Assembly (NCBI RefSeq): GCF_004357765.1
Contig: NZ_SMTE01000006.1
Coordinates: 248,001-312,000, forward strand
Source: Pseudomonas putida
GTDB taxonomy: Bacteria > Pseudomonadota > Gammaproteobacteria > Pseudomonadales > Pseudomonadaceae
Direction of reading: 5' to 3'
Length of the DNA stretch: 64,000 nucleotides
Below are positions 27,736 through 37,327 of this stretch, piece by piece. The translations under genes were made by a program, and so were the position numbers. Positions within the stretch are counted from its first letter, which is position 1, and the number at the start of each line of letters is the position of its first letter. Below the pieces are notes generated by a model. That model ran no database searches. It saw only the letters and a program-made list of their open reading frames with translations, and had not been told where the DNA came from.

Positions 27736-28917
27736 ATGACGACATCAGTAATCAGCAGCGATGCCCAGGCACTGGCCATCGCTGAACAAGTAGCCCAGCA
27801 ACTGCGCCGCGAGAGCGCTTTGCGCGACCGCGAACGCCGCTTGCCACACGCCGAACTGGAGCTGTTCAGCCGCTCCGGCCTTTGGGGCATCAGCGTACCC
27901 AAGGCATTTGGCGGCGCCGGGGTGTCCAACGTCACCCTGGCCCAGGTCGTCGCCCGCATCGCCCAGGCGGACGCTGCCCTCGGGCAGATCCCGCAGAACC
28001 ACTTCTATGCCCTGGAAGTGCTACGCGTGAACGGCAGTCCCGAGCAGCAAAAACGCCTCTACCAGGAAGTCCTGGCCGGACGGCGCCTGGGCAACGCCCT
28101 CGCCGAACTCGGCACCAAGACCGCCCACGACCGCACCACCCGCCTGACCCGCGACGCTGACGGCTATCGCATCGACGGCCGCAAGTTCTACGCCACCGGC
28201 GCGCTGTACGCCCAGCGTATCCCCACTTCCGTCATAGACGAGCAAGGCGTGCAACACCTCGCCTTCGTCCCGGCCGACAGCCCAGGCCTGCAGGTGATCG
28301 ACGACTGGAGCGGCTTCGGCCAACGCACGACCGGCAGCGGTTCGGTAGTCTTCGACAGGGTGCACGTCCGCGCCGAAGACGTGGTGCCCTTCCAGAGCGC
28401 CTTCGAGCGCCCGACCCCAGTCGGCCCGCTGGCGCAGATTCTCCACGCCGCGATCGACACCGGTATCGCCCGCGCCGCCTATGAAGATGCCCTGCACTTC
28501 GTGCGCACCCGCAGCCGACCGTGGATCGACTCCGGTGTCGACAAGGCCAGCGACGACCCGCTGACACTGAAGAGCGTCGGCCACCTGGCGATCCGCCTGC
28601 ATGCCAGCGAAGCCCTACTAGAACGCGCTGGGCAGTATCTGGACCTGGCCCAGCAGGACAGCACCGAGAGCAGCGTTGCCGCCGCCTCCATCGCCGTCGC
28701 CGAAGCCCGCGCCATCAGCACCGAAATCGCCCTTGCCGCCGGTACCACGTTGTTCGAGCTGGCCGGCAGTCAGGCCACCCTGGCCGAGCACAACCTCGAC
28801 CGCCACTGGCGCAACGCCCGCGTTCACACCCTGCACGACCCGGTGCGCTGGAAGTACCACGCCATCGGCAACTACTACCTCAACGACCAAAACCCTCCGC
28901 GCCGGGGGACCATCTGA
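27736..28917 (+). CDS. SfnB-family flavin-dependent sulfur-acquisition oxidoreductase 2
   Basis: This second SfnB-like protein (393 residues) is collinear with the first: GYRIDGRKFYATGALYA, VIDDWSGFGQRTTGSG and the identical HWRNARVHTLHDPVRWKYHA near the C-terminus. The pair therefore arose by tandem duplication but has diverged widely elsewhere. GGAGA six bases before the ATG fixes the start over a longer frame reading into the preceding gene. The stop overlaps the start of the monooxygenase gene by one base, implying coupling. The paralogues may act on different substrates or form a heteromer. Confidence 0.82.
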   Translation: MTTSVISSDAQALAIAEQVAQQLRRESALRDRERRLPHAELELFSRSGLWGISVPKAFGGAGVSNVTLAQVVARIAQADAALGQIPQNHFYALEVLRVNGSPEQQKRLYQEVLAGRRLGNALAELGTKTAHDRTTRLTRDADGYRIDGRKFYATGALYAQRIPTSVIDEQGVQHLAFVPADSPGLQVIDDWSGFGQRTTGSGSVVFDRVHVRAEDVVPFQSAFERPTPVGPLAQILHAAIDTGIARAAYEDALHFVRTRSRPWIDSGVDKASDDPLTLKSVGHLAIRLHASEALLERAGQYLDLAQQDSTESSVAAASIAVAEARAISTEIALAAGTTLFELAGSQATLAEHNLDRHWRNARVHTLHDPVRWKYHAIGNYYLNDQNPPRRGTI

Positions 28918-30305
28918 TGGCCAGGGAAATCCTCCTCAACGCCTTCAACATGAACTGCATCGGGCATATAAACCACGGGCTATGGACCCACCCACGGGAC
29001 ACCTCGACGCAGTACAAGACCCTGGCCTACTGGACCGACCTGGCACAGCTACTGGAGCGTGGGCTATTCGATGGCCTGTTCATCGCCGACATCGTCGGCA
29101 CCTACGACGTCTACGGCCAGTCGCTGGACGTGACCCTGAAAGAATCGATCCAACTGCCGGTCAACGACCCACTGCTGCTCGTCTCGGCCATGGCTGCGGT
29201 TACCCGCAACCTGGGCTTCGGCCTGACCGCCAACCTGACCTACGAAGCGCCCTACCTGTTCGCCCGACGTCTTTCCACCCTCGACCACCTGACCGGCGGT
29301 CGGGTTGGCTGGAACATCGTCACCGGCTACCTGGACAGCGCCGCCCGGGCCATGGGCCTGGACCAACAGCCTGAGCACGACCGCCGCTATGACCAGGCCG
29401 ACGAGTATCTGCAGGTGCTGTACAAGCTGCTCGAAGGTAGCTGGGCCGCCGATGCGGTGGTCGCCGACCGCGAGCGGCGGGTGTACGCGGAGCCTGGGAA
29501 AGTGCACAAAGTCCGCCACCAGGGCGAGTTCTATAAGGTCGAGGGCTACCATCTATGCGAACCCTCACCGCAACGTACGCCGGTCCTGTTCCAGGCCGGC
29601 AGTTCGTCGCGCGGCCTGGCCTTCGCCGGCAACCATGCCGAGTGCGTGTTCATCGGTGGCCGGGAAAAGGCCGCCACCCGCGCTCAGGTCGACAAGGTGC
29701 GAGCCGCGGCCAAAGCTGCAGGTCGCGATCCACAAGCGATCAAGGTATTCATGGGCATCACGGTGATCGTCGCGCCCACCGAACAAGCTGCCCTGGCCAA
29801 ACACGCCGAATACCTGCGTCACGCCAGCCCCGAGGCGGGCGTTGCGCATTTCGCCGCGTCCACCGGGATCGACTTCGCAGCCTACGGCTTGGACGAGCCG
29901 ATCGACGCCAGCCCCGGTAATGCCATCCAGTCGGCCACGCGCCAGCTGCAGGACAACGCTTGGACCCGCCGCCGTCTGCTGGAGCAGCACGCACTCGGCG
30001 GGCGCTACGCGACCGTGATCGGCTCGCCCGAGCAGGTCGCCGATGAGTTGATCGCCTGGATCGACGAAACCGGCCTGGACGGCTTCAACCTGACGCGTAC
30101 GGTGACCCCGGAAAGTTTCGAGGACTTCATCGACCTGGTGATCCCGCGCCTGCAACAGCGTGGCCGCTACAAGACCGCCTACGCCCAGGGCACGCTGCGC
30201 GAAAAGCTGTTCGCCAGCGACCAGCCACAGCTGCCCGCCGACCACCCAGGTTCGGCCTATCGCCACACCACCCCCGCCCCGACTGGAGCCCTGCACCATG
30301 CTTGA
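28917..30305 (+). CDS. NtaA/DmoA-family FMN-dependent (LLM class) monooxygenase
   Basis: This 462-residue TIM-barrel flavin monooxygenase belongs to the NtaA/SnaA/DmoA group. It shows LNAFNMNCIGHINHGLWTHP at the N-terminus, the FMN-binding RVGWNIVTGYLDSAARAMG, and VLFQAGSSSRGLAFAGNHAE. Members attack nitrilotriacetate, pristinamycin or dimethyl sulfide. Coupling to two SfnB-like genes and a MetQNI transporter suggests a sulfur compound as substrate. It needs reduced flavin from a separate reductase, which could be SsuE. The ATG overlaps the previous stop, and a longer in-frame reading inside the sfnB gene is rejected. Confidence 0.85.
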   Translation: MAREILLNAFNMNCIGHINHGLWTHPRDTSTQYKTLAYWTDLAQLLERGLFDGLFIADIVGTYDVYGQSLDVTLKESIQLPVNDPLLLVSAMAAVTRNLGFGLTANLTYEAPYLFARRLSTLDHLTGGRVGWNIVTGYLDSAARAMGLDQQPEHDRRYDQADEYLQVLYKLLEGSWAADAVVADRERRVYAEPGKVHKVRHQGEFYKVEGYHLCEPSPQRTPVLFQAGSSSRGLAFAGNHAECVFIGGREKAATRAQVDKVRAAAKAAGRDPQAIKVFMGITVIVAPTEQAALAKHAEYLRHASPEAGVAHFAASTGIDFAAYGLDEPIDASPGNAIQSATRQLQDNAWTRRRLLEQHALGGRYATVIGSPEQVADELIAWIDETGLDGFNLTRTVTPESFEDFIDLVIPRLQQRGRYKTAYAQGTLREKLFASDQPQLPADHPGSAYRHTTPAPTGALHHA

Positions 30306-31098
30306 GAAACTGTTCCGGCCCGTTGCGGCCATTGCCCTGGGCCTCGGTTTGAGCGCCACTGCGCTGGCCGCCGAGCCATTGAAGATCGGCACCACCTCGG
30401 CCTTTGCCATCCCGCTGGAAGCAGCCGTCGAAGAAGCCCACAAGCAGGGGCTGGAAGTCAAACTGATCGAGTTCAGCGATTGGATCGCGCCGAACGTCAG
30501 CCTCAACAGCGGCGACATCGACGTGAACTACTTCCAGCACATCCCGTTCCTGGAGAATGCCAAAGCCGCCGCCGGCTTCGACCTGGTGCCCTACGCCCCT
30601 GGCATCATCAACAACGTCGGGCTCTACTCCAAACGCTACAAGCGTTTCGACGATCTGCCCGAAGGTGCCAGCGTGGCCATCGCCAACGACCCAATCAACA
30701 GTGGTCGGGGCCTACAACTGCTGGCCAAGGCCGGGTTGATCACGCTCAAGCCTGGCGTGGGCTACAAGGCCACCGAAGACGACATCGTCGCCAACCCGAA
30801 GAAGATCAGGATCCTCCAGGTTGAAGCCGTGCAGCTGGTGCGTGCCTACGACGACGCCGACCTGGTGCAGGGCTATCCCGCCTACATCCGTCTGGCCAAG
30901 ACCTTCGATCCGGCTTCGGCACTGCTGTTCGACGGGCTGGAGAACAAGGAATACGTGATCCAGTTCGTCATCCGCCCACAAAGCAAGGCCGACCCGCGTC
31001 TGGCCAAGTTCGTCGACATCTACCAGCACTCGCCGGTGGTGCGCGAGGCGCTGAACAAGGCCCATGGCAACCTCTACCAAGCCGGTTGGGAAGGCTGA
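30298..31098 (+). CDS. metQ: MetQ-type periplasmic substrate-binding protein
   Basis: This 266-residue NlpA/MetQ-family protein has a signal peptide ending ATALAAEP. The mature part shows [56 protein letters not shown] and [21 protein letters not shown]. It would deliver methionine or a methionine-like organosulfur compound to MetNI. Unlike E. coli MetQ it lacks a lipobox Cys at the cleavage site, so it appears soluble. Its start lies eight bases inside the monooxygenase gene. Confidence 0.85.
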   Translation: MLEKLFRPVAAIALGLGLSATALAAEPLKIGTTSAFAIPLEAAVEEAHKQGLEVKLIEFSDWIAPNVSLNSGDIDVNYFQHIPFLENAKAAAGFDLVPYAPGIINNVGLYSKRYKRFDDLPEGASVAIANDPINSGRGLQLLAKAGLITLKPGVGYKATEDDIVANPKKIRILQVEAVQLVRAYDDADLVQGYPAYIRLAKTFDPASALLFDGLENKEYVIQFVIRPQSKADPRLAKFVDIYQHSPVVREALNKAHGNLYQAGWEG

Positions 31099-31099
31099 C

Positions 31100-32209
31100 A
31101 TGGGCCAGGCCAACGCCTTCCAGGCGTATACCGCGAACACCGCACCGGTTCCCGGCGGCGAACAGGCCTTGCGCCCGGAGGTGAATCAAGCCCACGTTCG
31201 CTTCATCGGCCTGGGCAAGACTTACCCAGGCCAAGTGCAACCGGCCTTGCAAGGCATCGACCTGAATATCCGCCGTGGCGAGATCTTCGGCATCATCGGC
31301 CGCAGCGGCGCCGGCAAATCGTCGCTGCTGCGCACCATCAATCGTCTGGAGCGACCAAGCCAGGGCCGGGTGCTGATCGACCAGGTAGACATCGCTCCGT
31401 TCGACGAGGATCGCCTGGTCGCCCTGCGCCGGCGTATCGGTATGATCTTCCAGCACTTCAACCTGATGTCGGCCAAGACCGTTTGGCAGAACGTCGAACT
31501 GCCGCTCAAGGTCGCCGGCATCGCCAAGCCCGAGCGCCAGCGCAAGGTGCGCGAACTGCTGGAGCTGGTCGGGCTTGAGGAAAAACACCATGTCTACCCG
31601 ACGCAACTTTCCGGTGGGCAGAAGCAGCGGGTCGGCATCGCCCGCGCTCTGGTGCACGACCCCGAGATCCTGCTGTGCGACGAGGCGACCTCGGCGCTGG
31701 ATCCGGAGACCACCGCCTCGATCCTCGAACTGCTGCGCGACATCAACCAGCGGCTCGGCTTGACCATCGTGTTGATCACCCACGAGATGGCGGTGATACG
31801 CGAAATCTGCCATCAGGTGGTGGTGCTCGAACGTGGCGAGGCGGTCGAACAGGGTGAGGTCTGGCGGGTGTTCGGCGCACCACGCCACGCGGTGACCCGG
31901 ACACTGCTCGCGCCGTTGCAGGCCAAGTTGCCCGCAGTCTTGCAGGCAAGCCTGCGGGCCAGCCCGGCAGGCCACGACAGCGCCGTGGTGCTCAAGCTCA
32001 ACGTGCTCGGCGAGCCGGCGCTGTCGGACCTGTTCGAGGATCTCGGCGGGCGTGTGCGTCTGCTGCAGGGTGGCGTCGAAACCATCGGCGCGCACGCCTT
32101 GGGCCAGTTGATCCTGGCTGTGCAGGGCTCGCCGCACGATACCCATCAACTGCTCGAACGAGCCCGGCGCTGGGCCGAGAACGTGGAGGTGCTGGGCCAT
32201 GTGGTTTGA
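31100..32209 (+). CDS. metN: MetN, methionine-type ABC transporter ATPase
   Basis: This 369-residue ATPase has Walker [11 protein letters not shown]-loop [16 protein letters not shown], signature [15 protein letters not shown] and Walker [16 protein letters not shown]. The C-terminal NIL/ACT domain (about residues 295-369, [21 protein letters not shown]) is the regulatory domain of MetN proteins, which in E. coli binds methionine and blocks transport. It has an N-terminal extension of about 30 residues before the ABC core. It starts one base after metQ and overlaps metI by 11 bases. Confidence 0.9.
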   Translation: MGQANAFQAYTANTAPVPGGEQALRPEVNQAHVRFIGLGKTYPGQVQPALQGIDLNIRRGEIFGIIGRSGAGKSSLLRTINRLERPSQGRVLIDQVDIAPFDEDRLVALRRRIGMIFQHFNLMSAKTVWQNVELPLKVAGIAKPERQRKVRELLELVGLEEKHHVYPTQLSGGQKQRVGIARALVHDPEILLCDEATSALDPETTASILELLRDINQRLGLTIVLITHEMAVIREICHQVVVLERGEAVEQGEVWRVFGAPRHAVTRTLLAPLQAKLPAVLQASLRASPAGHDSAVVLKLNVLGEPALSDLFEDLGGRVRLLQGGVETIGAHALGQLILAVQGSPHDTHQLLERARRWAENVEVLGHVV

Positions 32210-32843
32210 TCGCTTGCTCGAAGGCTTGCTCGACACCCTGCTGATGGTTGGCGTGTCGTCGTTGATCGCGCTGCTGCTGGGGGTGCCGATGGCGGTGCTG
32301 CTGGTTACCAGTGACAAGGGCGGGATCTTCCAGGCGCCGCTGCTCAACCGGGTGTTGGGCGCCGGCGTCAACCTGTTCCGCTCGGTCCCTTTCCTGATCC
32401 TGATGGTCGCGCTGATCCCCTTCACCCGTCTGGTGGTCGGCACCACCTATGGCGTATGGGCGGCGGTGGTGCCGCTGACCATCGCCGCCACACCGTTTTT
32501 CGCGCGCATCGCCGAGGTCAGCCTGCGCGAGGTCGACCACGGCCTGGTGGAAGCGGCTCAAGCCATGGGATGCCGGCGTTGGCACATCGTCTGGCATGTG
32601 CTGCTGCCCGAGGCGCTGCCAGGGATCGTCGGTGGTTTCACGATTACCCTGGTCACCTTGATCAACTCGTCGGCCATGGCCGGGGCGATCGGTGCGGGCG
32701 GGCTGGGTGATATCGCCTATCGCTATGGATATCAGCGCTTCGACAGCCAGATCATGCTCACCGTGATCGCCATACTGGTGGCGTTGGTGGCATTGATCCA
32801 GCTGGGAGGCGATCGGTTGGCGAAGGGCTTGAACAAGCGGTGA
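32199..32843 (+). CDS. metI: MetI, methionine-type ABC transporter permease
   Basis: This 214-residue inner-membrane permease has five hydrophobic segments and the coupling loop [30 protein letters not shown]. The [23 protein letters not shown] stretch near the C-terminus is a MetI signature. It completes the importer encoded with metQ and metN and ends the sulfur operon. Confidence 0.92.
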   Translation: MWFDRLLEGLLDTLLMVGVSSLIALLLGVPMAVLLVTSDKGGIFQAPLLNRVLGAGVNLFRSVPFLILMVALIPFTRLVVGTTYGVWAAVVPLTIAATPFFARIAEVSLREVDHGLVEAAQAMGCRRWHIVWHVLLPEALPGIVGGFTITLVTLINSSAMAGAIGAGGLGDIAYRYGYQRFDSQIMLTVIAILVALVALIQLGGDRLAKGLNKR

Positions 32844-32876
32844 GCTTTTAGGGTTCGTCGGGCAATTTGCAGTGAC

Positions 32877-32916
32877 GCGGATATCGAGCGCCGCGCGGGC
32901 GGCGCTCGATATCCGC
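32877..32916. terminator. Long perfect hairpin between metI and the GGDEF-EAL gene
   Basis: gcggatatcgagcgccgc and its reverse complement form an 18-bp perfect stem with a four-base loop. It lies in the 99-bp gap between two convergent genes. No T-tract is present, but the stem is very stable and suits a bidirectional transcription barrier. Confidence 0.6.
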
Positions 32917-32942
32917 CCCCCACAAATCCCCAGCCACCCTCC

Positions 32943-34838
32943 TTAACCCCAGCACAACTCCCCAGCCGGCGCCGGCCGCCCGAACCAGTACCCCTGTCCC
33001 AACTGACAATGCTGCTCCAGCAGGAACCTCGCCTGCTCGGCCTGCTCGACCCCTTCGGCATGCACCTGCAAACCCATGCTTCGGGCCAGGGCGATGATGA
33101 CCTGCACGATCGCGATATCATCGTCGTCCAGCGGCAAGCCGGCAACGAAGCCCTGATCGATCTTCAACTTCTGCACCGGCAGGCGCTTGAGCCTGAGCAG
33201 CGATGAGTAACCCGTGCCGAAATCGTCGATCGCCAGGTTCAGGCCCAGTTCTCGCAGGCGGTGGAGCTGTTCCAGCGCGACCTCCGGGTCTTCCATCACC
33301 GCGCTTTCGGTCACCTCCAGCTCCAGCAGCGCAGGATCCAGGCCAGTGTCGTGCAACACGTCGGCGACCTGCCGATACAACTCAGGCTGACCGAAAAGAC
33401 GGCTGGAAATGTTCACCGCGACGAATTCGAGCTTGTGCCCTTCCCGCTGCCACTGAATCATCTGCGCGCACGACTGGCGCAGTACCCAGGCATCGATATC
33501 GGCGATCAATCCGGTGCGCTCGGCAATCGGGATGAACTCGCTTGGCGGCACCAGCCCGCGTTGAGGATGCTGCCAGCGCACCAGCGCCTCGACGCCGACC
33601 ATCCGCGCCTGCATCAGATCGTGCACCGGCTGGAAGAACACCCGCAGCTCGCCCTGGGCCAGGGCACGGCGCAACTCGCCCGCGGTCTCCACCCGCTGCT
33701 GGGCATGGGCGGTCAGTTCCTCGGTATACAGTGCGTAGCAGGTTCGTCCGTTGCCCTTGGCCTTGAACAGCGCGGCATCGGCATTGCGCAGCAACTGTTC
33801 GGCGCTCAAGGCATCGGCCGGGAACAGGCTGATGCCGACGCTGGCGCTGATGAACAATCGGTGGCCGTCGAATTCGAACGGCTCGCGCATGCGCTCGATG
33901 ATGGCCTGGGCCAGCTTGCCCGCCTCGCCTGCCTGCTGGCAGTTTTCCGCCAGCACGCCAAACTCGTCGCCGCCCAGGCGCGCCAAGGTCACGCCAGTGC
34001 CGAGCAGCTCGCGCAAACGCTCGCCCACCAGCCGCAGCAACTGGTCGCCGATGGTATGGCCAAGGCCATCGTTGATGCTCTGGAAATGGTCCAGGTCGAG
34101 CAGCAGCAAGGCGCAACCGCGCTTGTTGGACTGGGCCGCCGCCAGCGCCTGCTCGGCACGGTCGCTGAACAGCAGGCGGTTGGGCAGGCCGGTCAACGGG
34201 TCATGGTGAGCCAGGTAGGCCAGTTCGCGTTCGGAATGCTTGATCGCGCTGATGTCGCTGAACACCGCTACGTAGTGGCTGAGGTCACCGATGTCGTCAT
34301 GAATCGCGCAGATGGTCTGCCACTGTGGATAGATCTCGCCGCTCTTGCGGCGGTTCCAGATCTCCCCGCTCCATTCGCCTTTCTGGGCCAAGGCGGCGTA
34401 GATGGTCTGGTAGAAATCGACACCATGGCGCCCCGACTTGAACTTGCTCGGACGTTCGCCGAGCACTTCATCCTGCTGGTAGCCGGTAATGCGCATGAAC
34501 GCCCGGTTGACGTGCACGATCAGGCCGTGGCGATCGGTCACCAGCACCCCCTCCAGGGTGCTGTCGAACACCGCCGCAGCCATGCGCAGACGCTCGCGAT
34601 CCTCGCTGCGCAGGCGCGCGCCGATGCCGATGAAGTTGAGCAACCGGGCCCGGGACACGAAAATCAGCAAGGCACTGACCAGCACCCAGACCACCACGTT
34701 GATCTGCCGCCCCACGGTCAACGCCAACGGGTCTTCGGCCATGCTGCGCAATACCGCCTCTGCCAGCACCAGCCAGAGAATCGAGAGCACCACATAGAGC
34801 GCGGCCATGCGCAAGGCGTCGCGAACGGAAACAGACAT
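32943..34838 (-). CDS. Membrane PAS-GGDEF-EAL cyclic-di-GMP protein
   Basis: This 631-residue protein has two membrane helices (about residues 8-30 and 42-63), a PAS domain (about 85-205), a GGDEF domain with the intact motif LARLGGDEFGV, and an EAL domain with VGVEALVRWQHP, ELEVTES and DDFGTGYSSLLRLKRLPV. Both catalytic motifs look complete, so it could make and break cyclic di-GMP; which activity dominates cannot be read here. An upstream ATG would add 12 residues, and neither start has a strong binding site. It is divergent from desA. Confidence 0.88.
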   Translation of the reverse strand: MSVSVRDALRMAALYVVLSILWLVLAEAVLRSMAEDPLALTVGRQINVVVWVLVSALLIFVSRARLLNFIGIGARLRSEDRERLRMAAAVFDSTLEGVLVTDRHGLIVHVNRAFMRITGYQQDEVLGERPSKFKSGRHGVDFYQTIYAALAQKGEWSGEIWNRRKSGEIYPQWQTICAIHDDIGDLSHYVAVFSDISAIKHSERELAYLAHHDPLTGLPNRLLFSDRAEQALAAAQSNKRGCALLLLDLDHFQSINDGLGHTIGDQLLRLVGERLRELLGTGVTLARLGGDEFGVLAENCQQAGEAGKLAQAIIERMREPFEFDGHRLFISASVGISLFPADALSAEQLLRNADAALFKAKGNGRTCYALYTEELTAHAQQRVETAGELRRALAQGELRVFFQPVHDLMQARMVGVEALVRWQHPQRGLVPPSEFIPIAERTGLIADIDAWVLRQSCAQMIQWQREGHKLEFVAVNISSRLFGQPELYRQVADVLHDTGLDPALLELEVTESAVMEDPEVALEQLHRLRELGLNLAIDDFGTGYSSLLRLKRLPVQKLKIDQGFVAGLPLDDDDIAIVQVIIALARSMGLQVHAEGVEQAEQARFLLEQHCQLGQGYWFGRPAPAGELCWG

Positions 34839-34984
34839 GTCGGAAAGCAAAACCCCTGGAAATGGTCGGGGCATTATAAAGGCTGAAACATGCCGTGACT
34901 TCCTATCTGAACGGCTGACTGGTTTTATTTGCTCACCCAGGGATAATCGGACCTTTCCCTGTTTTCCCGAGGGTTTATACGCCT

Positions 34985-36169
34985 ATGTGGTACAACGGCC
35001 TGCTCGACTTGTCGGCCTGGCAACTGGTCGCGGTCACGTTGCTGATGACCCACCTGACCATCGTCAGCGTCACCATCTACCTGCACCGCTACTCGGCGCA
35101 CCGCGCCCTTGAACTCAATGGCGCGCTCAAGCATGTCTTCCGCTTCTGGCTGTGGCTGACCACGGCGCAGAACACCCGCGAGTGGACTGCGGTCCACCGC
35201 AAGCATCACGCCAAATGCGAAACCCCGGACGACCCACACAGCCCCCTGCACAAGGGCCTGGGCACGGTGCTGCGCAAAGGCGCCGAGCTCTACCGCGAAG
35301 AAGCGCGCAACCCCGAAACCCTGCGCATCTACGGCAAGAACTGCCCTGACGACTGGATCGAGCGCAACGTTTATTCACGTTACAAGCTCGGCGGCATAGC
35401 CTTGATGGCAGTCATCGACCTGATGCTGTTCGGCACCATCGGCATCACCATCTGGGCGATCCAGATGATGTGGATTCCGTTCTGGGCCGCAGGTGTGGTC
35501 AACGGCCTGGGTCACGCCATCGGCTATCGCAATTTCGAATGCCGTGATGCGGCCACCAATCTGGTGCCCTGGGGCATCGTCATCGGCGGCGAAGAACTGC
35601 ACAACAACCACCATACCTACCCGAACTCGGCCAAGCTGTCGGTCAAGCGCTGGGAGTTCGACATGGGCTGGGCCTGGATCCGCCTGCTCAGTCTGCTGGG
35701 TCTGGCCAAGGTGCAACGGGTGGCGCCGATCGCCCACCGCGTCGAAGGCAAGGCCAACCTGGACATGGACACCGCCATGGCGATCCTCAACAACCGCTTC
35801 CAGATCATGGCCCAGTACCGCAAGCTGGTGATCGCCCCATTGGTGACCCAGGAGCTGGGCCGCGCCGATACCTCGGTGCGCCACAGCCTGCGCCGTGCCA
35901 AGCGCCTGCTGTCCCGTGAAACCAGCCTGTTGCAGGATCGTCACCACCTGCGTATCGAAAACATGCTCGCCCATAGCCAAGCGCTGAAAACCATCTACGA
36001 GAAGCGTCTGGCACTGCAACAGATCTGGGCCCGCACCAGCGCCAACGGCCACGACATGTTGGCAGCGATGAAGGACTGGGTGCACGAGGCCGAAGCCAGT
36101 GGCATCCAGGCGCTGCGTGACTTCGCCGCCCAGCTCAAGACCTACTCGCTGCGCCCCACCGGGGCCTGA
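34985..36169 (+). CDS. desA: DesA, acyl-lipid delta-9 fatty acid desaturase
   Basis: This 394-residue membrane di-iron desaturase carries the three His boxes: HRYSAHR near residue 35, HRKHH near 71 and HNNHH near 206. Three or four hydrophobic segments surround them. In P. aeruginosa DesA places a double bond in acyl chains of membrane phospholipids under aerobic or cold conditions. The C-terminal 130 residues form a helical extension. The gene is flanked by two cyclic-di-GMP genes, as in P. aeruginosa. A stable hairpin follows. Confidence 0.92.
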   Translation: MWYNGLLDLSAWQLVAVTLLMTHLTIVSVTIYLHRYSAHRALELNGALKHVFRFWLWLTTAQNTREWTAVHRKHHAKCETPDDPHSPLHKGLGTVLRKGAELYREEARNPETLRIYGKNCPDDWIERNVYSRYKLGGIALMAVIDLMLFGTIGITIWAIQMMWIPFWAAGVVNGLGHAIGYRNFECRDAATNLVPWGIVIGGEELHNNHHTYPNSAKLSVKRWEFDMGWAWIRLLSLLGLAKVQRVAPIAHRVEGKANLDMDTAMAILNNRFQIMAQYRKLVIAPLVTQELGRADTSVRHSLRRAKRLLSRETSLLQDRHHLRIENMLAHSQALKTIYEKRLALQQIWARTSANGHDMLAAMKDWVHEAEASGIQALRDFAAQLKTYSLRPTGA

Positions 36170-36180
36170 TCGCCGCTGAT

Positions 36181-36207
36181 CGGCACGCCCGTTGGCAGGG
36201 CGTGCCG
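36181..36207 (+). terminator. Hairpin after desA
   Basis: A perfect 10-bp stem (cggcacgccc with gggcgtgccg) surrounds a seven-base loop 12 bp after the desA stop. No T-run follows. Confidence 0.5.
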
Positions 36208-36310
36208 AGCGGAACTTCGCACCTGTTTGTCCACTCGAAATCAGCATATTGCCCGCGTGGCGGGCCGCATGTTGGCCGCACGCTCTCCCGTCGAGACTCG
36301 CTCCGTGCAC

Positions 36311-37294
36311 ATGGCCAACGATACCCCCCCCACCCTTTCCGGCAACGCCCCGCCTGAAGGCGCGCAGACACTACTCGCCTTGCTTCATGCCCAAGGCGAA
36401 GTCGCTCGCCTGAGCGAGCGCGAGCAGCTCTATAGCGCGCTGCTCGATAGCGTCAATGCGGTGCTTTGGGCGTTCGACTGGGAGACCCGCCAGGTGCTGT
36501 ATGTCAGCCCTGCCTACGAGCGCATCTTTGGCAAGCCGGTCAGCCTGGTCCTGGCCGACTACAACGAGTGGCGCGACAGCATCTACCCCGACGACCTCGA
36601 GTTCGCCGAGCGCAGCCTTGCCCAGGTGCTGCTCGAAGGCGCCGTGGAGGATCGCGAGTACCGCATTCTCAATGCCAACGGCGAGGTTCGCTGGCTCAGC
36701 GACAAGTGCTACATCAATCAGCAGCGAGGCGAGCGCGTCATCATCGTCGGGATCGCCGAGGACATTACCGAAAAGAAGCAGCTCGAAGGCGAGCTCCAGC
36801 GCCTGGCCACCACCGACGTACTGACCCAGAGCAGCAACCGTCGACACTTCTTCGAATGCGCCCGCCAGGCCTTCGAGGAGGCCCGCGACAACGGCAGCCC
36901 ACTGGCCTTCCTGCTGTTGGACATCGACGACTTCAAGCGCATCAACGATAGCTACGGTCATCAGGAAGGCGACCAGGTGCTGCAGCGTATCGCTGACAGT
37001 GGCAAGGCCGCCTTGCGTCGCGGAGACCTGTTCGGGCGCATTGGCGGCGAGGAGTTCGCCGCCGTGTTTCCGGGTTGCACGGCACAGCTCGCCGAGCAGA
37101 TTGCCGAGCGGTTGCAACGCGAGATCCAACGCCAGAGCTTCAGCCATGGCGACCAGACCTACGGGGTGACGGTGAGTCAGGGACTGACCGGCCTGACCGA
37201 GCAGGACGAAACCCTCGATACCCTGTTCGCGAGGGCCGACGCGGCGATGTACCGGGCCAAGCGCCAGGGCAAGAACCAGATCGTCAGGGGATAG
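36311..37294 (+). CDS. PAS-GGDEF diguanylate cyclase
   Basis: This 327-residue soluble protein has an N-terminal coil, a PAS fold (about residues 45-155, with VLWAFDWETRQVLYVSPAYERIFG and DITEKKQLEGEL), and a GGDEF domain with the active variant GGEEF in FGRIGGEEFAAVFPG. Asp-Ile-Asp-Asp-Phe-Lys precedes it. It likely makes cyclic di-GMP. No RXXD inhibitory site is present at the usual place (SGKAALRRGD does hold R-R-G-D). Other in-frame starts at 36269 (ATG) or 36227 (TTG) would lengthen the N-terminus; the ATG chosen follows GAG and is the most plausible but not certain. Confidence 0.85.
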   Translation: MANDTPPTLSGNAPPEGAQTLLALLHAQGEVARLSEREQLYSALLDSVNAVLWAFDWETRQVLYVSPAYERIFGKPVSLVLADYNEWRDSIYPDDLEFAERSLAQVLLEGAVEDREYRILNANGEVRWLSDKCYINQQRGERVIIVGIAEDITEKKQLEGELQRLATTDVLTQSSNRRHFFECARQAFEEARDNGSPLAFLLLDIDDFKRINDSYGHQEGDQVLQRIADSGKAALRRGDLFGRIGGEEFAAVFPGCTAQLAEQIAERLQREIQRQSFSHGDQTYGVTVSQGLTGLTEQDETLDTLFARADAAMYRAKRQGKNQIVRG

Positions 37295-37327
37295 CGAGTC
37301 CGCGCTCCCACAGCATCAGCTTCGTTA

